Assembly (NCBI GenBank): GCA_026985625.1
Contig: JALSQC010000323.1
Location: 1-8,220 of the forward strand
Direction: 5' to 3'
DNA length: 8,220 nucleotides
DNA from: Bacteroidales bacterium
GTDB lineage: Bacteria > Bacteroidota > Bacteroidia > Bacteroidales > JAFGXI01
This document shows, piece by piece, positions 1 through 6,011 of the stretch. The notes below the pieces were generated by a model. The model did not search any database. It had not been told where the DNA came from and saw only the letters and a program-made list of their open reading frames with translations. Made by a program: the position numbers and the translations under genes. Position 1 is the stretch's first letter; each line of letters starts with the position of its first letter.

Positions 1-1
1 A

Positions 2-2584
2 TATACCGATTTTATAAAATCTAAATATAATAAATTATCAAAATTCGATAGTCCCGAACAAGCAGGTTTTCGCGATTATATAATGACCATAGACCCTAAT
101 ATAAAAAGAGTTCCTTTAGAAAGGTTGTATCCTGCTTATTTACAAACAAAAAATTTGGAAAATTTAACAAAATCTGTAAATAATTTAACATGGACACCTG
201 TTCCGTCTAATATGGGAGGGAGAACAAAGGCTTTAATGTTTACAACAAACAACAAACTATGGGCAGGAGCAGCAACCGGAGGATTATGGTATAATACAAA
301 TATTTTTAACAATAATACATGGACAACTATTAGCGACTGGTGGCCGGGCTTGGCAATAAGTTCCATTTGTCAAGACCCTAACGACACAAACACCATTTAT
401 GTTGGAACAGGAGAATACGAAACAGCTGTTTTAACATATCGAGAATCGTCAGGGATAGGTCACGGTATATGGAAAACAACCGATGGAGGAGCAAACTGGC
501 AACCTCTACAGTCATCGTTTAATTTTGCTTATATTACCGATATTGTTGTAAAAAACGAGTCGGGCACAAGTGTAATATATGCAGGAACCGCATCGGGCGA
601 ATATCACGATAGCACTTTTCAATCGATACCAACCGACGGACTTTACCGTTCTTCCGACGGAGGAACAAGTTGGCAACAGGTTTTACCTAATATTCCCGGA
701 ACAAATGTTCCTTTTGCCGTATCGGATATTGAACTTGCAGCCGACGGTAAATTATTTGTAGGAACAACTCCTAATATTAACGGCGACGGAGGAGGATATA
801 TATTAATATCGTCAAGCGGACAACAAAACTCATGGACAATTGTTAGCCAATATAAAACCGAGATATTAACCGAAGCCGATTACAATATTCCCGGACGTGT
901 AAAAATAGCATCGTCAAAATCTAATTCAAATGTAATTTATGCATGTTTTGCCGCAAAATCAAATACAATTACATTAGCTGATTTTCCTCAAACAATAGGA
1001 ATTTATATTATAAAATCTACCGACGGAGGAAACTCATGGTCGCATGTAAATATTCCTGCCGACGAAAACGGTAAAAATTGGGCTTATCTTGCGTGGCACG
1101 CACTATCTATTGTTGTTGACCCTAACAACGAGAACAATATTTTTATAGGAGGTCTCGATGTATATAAATCTACAGATGGAGGAAACTCGTGGTCGAAATT
1201 ATCGGACTGGTCTCAGATGTATTATGGAGGAGGAACCGATTTTGTTCATGGCGATATACATAGAATAGTTTTCGAAAATAACTCATCAAATAACATGGCA
1301 ATAGCAACCGACGGAGGAGTTTTTTATACTTCCGACGCAAGTTCGCCAAATCCAACATTTTATCCCGAGAATAACGGATACAATACTTTACAGTTTTATA
1401 CTTGTGCTATAAGTTCGCAAACAGGAAGCGAATACTATTCGGGGGGATTACAAGATAACGGAACTTTTTATCATACAAACCATGCTTTTAATATTAATGA
1501 TATGATATCGGGAGGAGACGGAGCAAATACTTTTTTTGACAAAAATAATTCAACATATTTATTATCGTCAACTTATAATAATCAATATACCGTATATACC
1601 GACATCTCAAATTCAAATGGTTATTATATTAACGATTACGAAAGTGGAACTTTTGTTTCTCCGGCAGATTACGATTGGCAAAATAATACAATCTATGCAA
1701 ATGCAGGCGATGTTACAGGAGCAAGAATTAATCAAATATTAAAATTAGAATTATACAACTCGTCGTATAACGGAACTTATATAAATACAAATACTACAAC
1801 AAGTTTACCATATTCGTTTTTGCGATTATATAAAAATAATTCGGGAAATATTATTATATATACAGGAACACCCGATGGCAAAATATTTAAAACAACAAAT
1901 ATTAATAGCTCTCCAAGCTCTGTAGAGATTACAAACAATCAATTACCTAACGGATATATATCGTGCATACAAACAGGAAAAACCGACGATACAATTTTAG
2001 TAACTTTGTCAAATTACGGTATTCAATCGGTTTGGCAAACATACAATAACGGAGGTTTTTGGCGTAATATATCAGGTGTCAATTTGCCCGATATGCCTAT
2101 AAGATATGCTATTTATCATCCGCAAAATACAAAACAAATAATGTTAGCTACCGAAACAGGAATATATGTTACAAATGATGCCTCGGCAACAAATGTTGTT
2201 TGGAATCCACAAAACGGAGGCTTGCCAAATGTAAGAACCGATATGATACAAATTCGCGAGACCGATAATCTTGTTCTTGCTGCTACCCACGGTAGAGGAA
2301 TGTTTACAACTGTATGGAATCCTATTGTAACATATAAAAAATTAAACAAAATTAATGATAACCTGACAATATATCCTAACCCTGCACATGATTATATACA
2401 GGTGTTAAATAACAATATAAATGTTAACAATTTATGTATATACGATATGTCTGGAAATAAAATTATCGAAAAAAATATAAACAATATAAAAAAAATTAAC
2501 ATATCAACACTATCAAAAGGAATATATATATTAAAAACAAACACTTATAAAGGAACAAAAATTACAAAATTTGTAAAAAAATAA
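2..2584 (+). CDS. Secreted BNR/Asp-box beta-propeller protein with T9SS sorting domain (5'-partial)
   Basis: A large secreted protein, probably exported by Sec and then across the outer membrane by the type IX secretion system. The frame is open from base 2 through the ATG at 83 with no stop, and the 27 residues before that ATG (including FDSPEQAGFRDY) fit the N-terminal region of related Bacteroidota proteins, so the real start and signal peptide lie upstream. Numbering from the ATG at 83, four Asp-box (BNR) motifs of the form S/T-x-D-G-G-x-x-W are visible: KTTDGGANW near 131, RSSDGGTSW near 189, KSTDGGNSW at 311 and again at 362. Degenerate copies (ATDGGVF near 408) follow, then ATHGRG near 734, a motif common at the end of such propellers. 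The last 75 or so residues are a sorting domain. The fold resembles sortilin/VPS10 or sialidase-like propellers. No catalytic residues could be assigned, so substrate and enzymatic activity are unknown; adhesion or glycan binding is equally possible. Confidence 0.88.
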   Translation, partial: YTDFIKSKYNKLSKFDSPEQAGFRDYIMTIDPNIKRVPLERLYPAYLQTKNLENLTKSVNNLTWTPVPSNMGGRTKALMFTTNNKLWAGAATGGLWYNTNIFNNNTWTTISDWWPGLAISSICQDPNDTNTIYVGTGEYETAVLTYRESSGIGHGIWKTTDGGANWQPLQSSFNFAYITDIVVKNESGTSVIYAGTASGEYHDSTFQSIPTDGLYRSSDGGTSWQQVLPNIPGTNVPFAVSDIELAADGKLFVGTTPNINGDGGGYILISSSGQQNSWTIVSQYKTEILTEADYNIPGRVKIASSKSNSNVIYACFAAKSNTITLADFPQTIGIYIIKSTDGGNSWSHVNIPADENGKNWAYLAWHALSIVVDPNNENNIFIGGLDVYKSTDGGNSWSKLSDWSQMYYGGGTDFVHGDIHRIVFENNSSNNMAIATDGGVFYTSDASSPNPTFYPENNGYNTLQFYTCAISSQTGSEYYSGGLQDNGTFYHTNHAFNINDMISGGDGANTFFDKNNSTYLLSSTYNNQYTVYTDISNSNGYYINDYESGTFVSPADYDWQNNTIYANAGDVTGARINQILKLELYNSSYNGTYINTNTTTSLPYSFLRLYKNNSGNIIIYTGTPDGKIFKTTNINSSPSSVEITNNQLPNGYISCIQTGKTDDTILVTLSNYGIQSVWQTYNNGGFWRNISGVNLPDMPIRYAIYHPQNTKQIMLATETGIYVTNDASATNVVWNPQNGGLPNVRTDMIQIRETDNLVLAATHGRGMFTTVWNPIVTYKKLNKINDNLTIYPNPAHDYIQVLNNNINVNNLCIYDMSGNKIIEKNINNIKKINISTLSKGIYILKTNTYKGTKITKFVKK
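2351..2584 (+). other. Type IX secretion C-terminal sorting domain (type A) coding segment
   Basis: This is the end of the propeller protein. It begins with LTIYPNPAHDYI, the hallmark YPNP entry strand, continues with LCIYDMSGNKI, passes through NISTLSKGIYILK, and ends in a lysine-rich tail with KFVKK. This order (YPNPxxd, iyDxxGkxi, iSxLxxGiYil, kkxvk) is the type A sorting signal family of the Bacteroidota. In known cases it directs export through the T9SS and is cleaved as the protein is anchored to the cell surface. The host should therefore encode a T9SS elsewhere; none of its core genes are in this window. Confidence 0.93.
2562..2576. repeat. Perfect inverted repeat TTACAAA-A-TTTGTAA
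   Basis: Two 7-base arms surround a single A. The element overlaps the last codons of the propeller gene, so part of its sequence is fixed by the KFVKK coding requirement. The same 7-mer pair recurs as a second dyad 43 bases further on. The one-base centre makes a stable hairpin unlikely, although a protein-binding dyad is possible. No function is claimed. Confidence 0.45.
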
Positions 2585-2619
2585 ATTGTTGATAAACAAA
2601 TTCAGGTTATTGTTTTTAT

Positions 2620-2635
2620 TTTGTAATTTTACAAA
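2620..2635. repeat. Perfect inverted repeat TTTGTAA-TT-TTACAAA before the methyltransferase gene
   Basis: A 16-base perfect palindromic element ends 16 bases before the start codon of the methyltransferase gene, in the 67-base gap after the propeller gene. It is followed by C and five T (2637-2641), so it could be a weak terminator (7 base pairs, only one of them G-C) or an operator. It also overlaps near matches to the Bacteroidota -7 box (TTATTTTG at 2616-2623, TAATTTTA at 2624-2631), but no TTG lies at the usual -33 distance. Visible: the dyad. Inferred: any regulatory role. Confidence 0.45.
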
Positions 2636-2651
2636 CTTTTTAATTTGATAT

Positions 2652-3464
2652 ATGATTAGTGTTGACGAATTTTTTGATTTATTTTTAACCGAACTTAAAC
2701 AAAATATAAATTTAAGGACATATTACCGTTTTTTAAATAACGATAAATTATTTGATTTTAGAAAATCGTATTTTATTCAGCGATTAAATTACATAGCCGA
2801 CAATATTAACAAAGGCGAAAAAATTTTTGATATTGGTTGCGGATACGGAACAACCGGATTTTTTCTTGCTTTAAACGGATATCAAGTTTACGGAACAACC
2901 GTAGAGTTTTATTTTGACCAAATAAATAAACGAAAAAATTTTTGGAGCAAATATGGCGATATAAGTTCTTTTACAATAGAATATAAAAATTTATTCGACG
3001 AACACCCTCCTAAAAACTCATACGATGTAATAATTACACAAGATGTTTTACACCATTTAGAACCTTTTAACAAGGCTGTAAAAATTATGTATAACGTTTT
3101 AAAAAAAGACGGAAAAATTATTGTTTGCGAAGAAAATGGAAAAAATATTTTAAACAATACCCGATTGTTTCTAAAAAGAGGAAACAAAAAAATAAAAACT
3201 ATTTACGACGAAAATCTAAAAAAAGAAATACTAATTGGCGACGAAAATATACGTTCGATAAATAAATGGAATAACATTTTTTCCGAAAACGGATTTACAA
3301 TAAATAATAACAAAACAGAATATATTAGATTTTATTTTCCTAATAAATTTAAAAAATTACCATTAAAAAAAATAATAGAAAAAGAACAAACCTTATGGCG
3401 AAAAAACAAATTCTTGCGTAATTATTTTTTTCATGGCGTTAATTTTATTGTAACAAAAGTATAA
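2652..3464 (+). CDS. Class I SAM-dependent methyltransferase
   Basis: A 270-residue soluble protein with a Rossmann-type methyltransferase core. Motif I is IFDIGCGYGTTG at residues 58-69, the glycine-rich S-adenosylmethionine loop. E85 lies at the expected acidic position after the second strand (VYGTTVEF). The motif IV region is VIITQDVLHHL at 126-136, and LKKDGKIIV at 150-158 is the following beta strand. The DVLHH segment is typical of the Methyltransf_11/12/25 type acting on small molecules, lipids or glycans. The C-terminal 100 residues are rich in lysine and asparagine and probably form the substrate cap. It starts at the first ATG after the propeller gene, with no Shine-Dalgarno sequence, as usual in this phylum. 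It ends 3 bases before the glycosyltransferase, so the two are almost certainly co-transcribed, which points to methylation of a sugar or lipid-linked glycan. The substrate cannot be read from the sequence. Confidence 0.87.
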   Translation: MISVDEFFDLFLTELKQNINLRTYYRFLNNDKLFDFRKSYFIQRLNYIADNINKGEKIFDIGCGYGTTGFFLALNGYQVYGTTVEFYFDQINKRKNFWSKYGDISSFTIEYKNLFDEHPPKNSYDVIITQDVLHHLEPFNKAVKIMYNVLKKDGKIIVCEENGKNILNNTRLFLKRGNKKIKTIYDENLKKEILIGDENIRSINKWNNIFSENGFTINNNKTEYIRFYFPNKFKKLPLKKIIEKEQTLWRKNKFLRNYFFHGVNFIVTKV

Positions 3465-3467
3465 ATA

Positions 3468-4589
3468 ATGAACATAGCCGTAAATACACGATTGTTAATT
3501 AAAGATAAGTTAGACGGAATAGGCTGGTTCTCTTACGAAACCCTTAAACGAATAACGCAAAATCACCCCGAACATAAATTTTATTTTATATTTGATAGAC
3601 CTTTCGATTCCGATTTTATATTTAGTAATAATATAGAACCTGTAATTGCATCGCCACAAGCAAGACACCCTATTTTATGGTATTTGTTTTTTGAATACGG
3701 AATTACAAAAGCTCTTAAAAAAACTAATGCCGATATTTTTATTTCGCCCGACGGTTGGCTATCGTTACGCACAAATGTTCCGTCGCTTACGGTAATTCAC
3801 GACTTAAATTTTAATCATTTTCCCGAATTTATACCTTGGCACGTTAGAAAATATTATTATACATTTTTTCCGAAATTTGCATTAAAAGCAAAAAGAATAG
3901 CTACCGTATCAGAATATACAAAAAACGATATATCAAAAACATATAAAATAGACAAATCGAAAATAGACGTTGTTTACAACGGAGCAAACATTAATTATTT
4001 ACCTATAAGCGAGGATAAAAAAAAATTAATACAAGACAAATATACAAACGGCAAACAATATTTTTTATTTATAGGAACAATTCATCCGCGAAAAAACTTA
4101 AAAAATTTATTATTAGCATTCGACAAATACAAATTAACAACAAATAACGATATAAAATTATTAGTTGTAGGTTCAAAAAAATGGTGGACTAACGATTTAG
4201 ATAAAGCTTATAATAATATGAGATTTAAAACCGATGTAATTTTTTTTGGCAGAGCAAGCGAATCGCAACTAAAAGATATAATACCATCGGCTTTAGCTTT
4301 AACATATCCGTCGTTTTTCGAAGGTTTCGGAATACCTATTCTCGAAGCATTTTATAGCGGAATTCCCGTTTTAACATCGGCATCGTCGTCTATGCCCGAG
4401 GTTGGAGGTGATGCGGCAATTTATGTAAATCCATCATCGGTAGATTCAATCTTAAACGGATTAATAAAAATATCGTTAAACAACAATTTGCGAAAAAAAC
4501 TTATACAAAAAGGATTCGAACAAAAAAACAAATTCTCGTGGGATAAATCGGCAAAAAAACTCTGGAATAGTATAGAAAGAGTTTTTTAA
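3468..4589 (+). CDS. Glycosyltransferase family 4 (GT-B fold)
   Basis: A 373-residue retaining glycosyltransferase with both Rossmann halves of the GT-B fold. The N-terminal acceptor half contains a DGIGWFSYETL loop (16-26), TVIHDLNF (108-115) and TVSEYTKNDI (147-156), as in mannosyltransferase-like GT4 enzymes. The C-terminal donor half has FLFIGTIHPRKNLKNLL (199-215), where R208 and K209 should contact the nucleotide-sugar phosphates. It also has the EX7E signature E285-GFGIPIL-E293, followed by SSSMPEVGGDAAIYV. Length and motif order are normal, with no sign of truncation. No membrane span or signal peptide is visible, so it likely acts on the cytoplasmic side on a lipid-linked or soluble acceptor. 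It follows the methyltransferase by 3 bases. Donor and acceptor sugars are not deducible, and no other polysaccharide-locus genes (polymerase, nucleotide-sugar enzymes, Wzx-type flippase) flank it. Confidence 0.92.
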   Translation: MNIAVNTRLLIKDKLDGIGWFSYETLKRITQNHPEHKFYFIFDRPFDSDFIFSNNIEPVIASPQARHPILWYLFFEYGITKALKKTNADIFISPDGWLSLRTNVPSLTVIHDLNFNHFPEFIPWHVRKYYYTFFPKFALKAKRIATVSEYTKNDISKTYKIDKSKIDVVYNGANINYLPISEDKKKLIQDKYTNGKQYFLFIGTIHPRKNLKNLLLAFDKYKLTTNNDIKLLVVGSKKWWTNDLDKAYNNMRFKTDVIFFGRASESQLKDIIPSALALTYPSFFEGFGIPILEAFYSGIPVLTSASSSMPEVGGDAAIYVNPSSVDSILNGLIKISLNNNLRKKLIQKGFEQKNKFSWDKSAKKLWNSIERVF

Positions 4590-4592
4590 TAT

Positions 4593-4608
4593 ATTACATT
4601 TGCGTAAT
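4593..4608. promoter_or_regulatory. Candidate operator dyad ATTAC-N6-GTAAT over the Rrf2 promoter
   Basis: Inverted 5-base arms separated by 6 bases cover the -7 promoter box of the Rrf2-family gene. Many Rrf2 regulators repress their own gene by binding a dyad at the promoter, so autoregulation is a reasonable inference. The arms are short and AT-rich, so a chance match is possible. Confidence 0.35.
4595..4602 (+). promoter_or_regulatory. Bacteroidota-type -7 box TACATTTG for the Rrf2 gene
   Basis: This is an exact match to the Bacteroidota primary sigma -7 consensus TAnnTTTG, in the 35-base gap between the glycosyltransferase stop and the Rrf2 start. A transcription start a few bases downstream would leave a leader of roughly 15-20 bases. 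No TTG is found at the usual -33 distance (about 4570-4576), so the promoter may be weak or helped by an activator. Confidence 0.5.
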
Positions 4609-4624
4609 TAAATACTTTTATATT

Positions 4625-5044
4625 ATGTCAAATATAGTATCTTTAACAGAAGCCGCATCAATAGCTTTACACGGAATGATTTTATTAGCCCAAGCAAATA
4701 AACCTATGAACGTTATAGAATTAGCCGAAAAAACAGGTAGCTCAAAACACCATGTATCAAAAGTTTTTCAACGTCTTGTAAAAGATGGTTTTGTTACATC
4801 ACAAAGAGGACCGTTAGGAGGTTTTAAATTAAATATTGACGTAAAAAAAACAAATTTATTACAAATTTACGAATCTATCGAAGGAAAATTACAGGTTTTA
4901 GATTGTCCCGTAAATCACCCTATTTGTCCATTTAATAGCTGTATTTTAAATGGTATTACTCAAAAAATGACCAAATTATTTAAAGACTATTTAGAGAATA
5001 ATACTTTAAACGATTTTATAAACGATAAATTTATTAAAGTTTAA
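4625..5044 (+). CDS. Rrf2 family transcriptional regulator with three-cysteine motif
   Basis: A 139-residue winged-helix DNA-binding regulator. The N-terminal helix SLTEAASIALHGMILLA, the recognition helix region SSKHHVSKVFQRLVKDGFV (39-57) and the wing RGPLGGFKLN (61-70) follow the Rrf2/IscR/NsrR pattern, and the length is typical. Three cysteines, C94, C101 and C106, lie in DCPVNHPICPFNSC, where Fe-S-binding family members hold their cluster ligands. The spacing is C-x6-C-x4-C, close to but not the same as the C-x5-C-x5-C of IscR. It may sense iron-sulfur status, redox state or nitric oxide, but which of these cannot be told. It starts at an ATG 35 bases after the glycosyltransferase, preceded by its own -7 box and a dyad, and is followed 8 bases later by a convergent gene. 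It therefore appears monocistronic, or expressed partly by read-through from the methyltransferase-glycosyltransferase pair. Confidence 0.93.
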   Translation: MSNIVSLTEAASIALHGMILLAQANKPMNVIELAEKTGSSKHHVSKVFQRLVKDGFVTSQRGPLGGFKLNIDVKKTNLLQIYESIEGKLQVLDCPVNHPICPFNSCILNGITQKMTKLFKDYLENNTLNDFINDKFIKV

Positions 5045-5052
5045 TTTTTACA

Positions 5053-6009
5053 TCAAATTTTTTGTTTTGCAAGATAAAAACTACCTATAATACTTGGTAT
5101 TGCGATATTAATAATCCACAAAAACAAAGTAGCTGCAAATACACCCGATATATTATCCGAAAACATTGATATAAAATAAATCGATGCCGATGTTTTTATT
5201 CCTAAGTCGCTAAGCATAAACGATGGTATTATTGCTGAAATAAAATAAGTTAAAGCTATAGAAAATATTGCTTCGTCGTAACGTATATTAACATTAAAAA
5301 TATAAAGCAAAATAAAAAACTGATTAATAAATATTACATATCTAAAAAAACTAAAATAAAATACCTTTATAAGTTCCTTAAATTGATATTTTTTTAATAA
5401 ATTAATTTTATGTTTATTTTTACGTATAAACCTAAACTTTTTTAAAAAATTGTATATTAATTTTATTCTAAAATAAAAGAAAATTAAAATTACATTTATT
5501 GCAATTATTATTACAGATAATATTGCTTTTGATATAATGCGATTGTGTATATCGTTAAAATTTATAATTGTAACTAATGCTACCGAACCAATTATAAAAG
5601 TTATTAAAACTTGCGAATAACTTCCTACAATTGTTGCCATTATTCCGTTTATACGCTTTTTTTTGTGCAAAACAAAAATTCGTCCAAAATACTCGCCTAC
5701 TCTGTTTGGTGTAAATACCGATACCGTTAAACCGGCTAAAACAGCTTTTAACGATGTTGTTATTTTAATTTTTTGGGCTTTTGATACTAAAAATCTCCAT
5801 TTTACCGATTCTATAAACCAATTTGCAAACATTAATAAAAACAATAAAACAAATAATATATATTTTGTTGGCGATAATTCTTTAAAAGCATCTATAATAT
5901 CGTATAAATTACTGTTTTTTAATTTAAAATAAATATAAAATAAAGCTATTGCTATTATTATAATCTTAAAAAAAACAAATAATATTTTAGATAAATTATT
6001 CTCCCTCAA
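5053..6009 (-). CDS. Lysylphosphatidylglycerol synthase TM-region / flippase-like membrane protein
   Basis: A 318-residue integral inner-membrane protein with roughly seven to eight hydrophobic segments (about 9-29, 49-67, 86-100, 128-148, 160-180, 218-240, 247-265, 288-312). The motif TPNRVGEYFGRIF at 100-112 corresponds to the P-x-R-x-GE-x-x-R signature of the LPG_synthase_TM / UPF0104 family. IPSFMLSDLGIKTSA at 261-275 matches the second conserved loop (P...gg.GvrE.. in relatives). MprF-type members flip aminoacylated phosphatidylglycerol, while many stand-alone members like this one, with no synthase domain, have unknown lipid substrates. The frame has no ATG near its N-terminus. The only conventional start is the TTG at 6009-6007, and an in-frame stop lies five codons upstream. 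It begins 2 bases after the stop of the lipoprotein gene, so translation is probably coupled. It is last in the minus-strand operon. Confidence 0.85.
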   Translation of the reverse strand: MRENNLSKILFVFFKIIIIAIALFYIYFKLKNSNLYDIIDAFKELSPTKYILFVLLFLLMFANWFIESVKWRFLVSKAQKIKITTSLKAVLAGLTVSVFTPNRVGEYFGRIFVLHKKKRINGIMATIVGSYSQVLITFIIGSVALVTIINFNDIHNRIISKAILSVIIIAINVILIFFYFRIKLIYNFLKKFRFIRKNKHKINLLKKYQFKELIKVFYFSFFRYVIFINQFFILLYIFNVNIRYDEAIFSIALTYFISAIIPSFMLSDLGIKTSASIYFISMFSDNISGVFAATLFLWIINIAIPSIIGSFYLAKQKI

Positions 6010-6011
6010 AA

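Noticed and set aside
136..366. Minus-strand open frame inside the propeller gene, and similar antisense or out-of-frame frames at 579-761, 1170-1358, 1536-1742, 2116-2349, 2909-3187, 3581-3772, 5663-5932 and 7228-7431
   Set aside because: All lie inside genes with clear family motifs in another frame. Their translations show no recognisable domain and look like shadows of the real coding frame.
2586..2631. Promoter for the methyltransferase gene built from TTG near 2586-2591 and TTATTTTG or TAATTTTA
   Set aside because: The spacing from TTG to either -7-like box (24 to 35 bases) is longer than the usual 19-21, and neither box is an exact TAnnTTTG. It is mentioned only under the dyad.
5033..5049. 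ATTAAA-G-TTTAAT followed by five T at the end of the Rrf2 gene, a possible terminator between convergent genes
   Set aside because: The stem is entirely A-T with a one-base centre, and half of it is coding sequence. It is too weak to call a terminator in such AT-rich DNA.
2652..6009. Methyltransferase, glycosyltransferase, Rrf2 and flippase-like genes as one novel system
   Set aside because: The Rrf2 gene has its own promoter signal and the flippase-like gene is convergent and belongs to another operon. Proximity alone does not support a four-gene unit.
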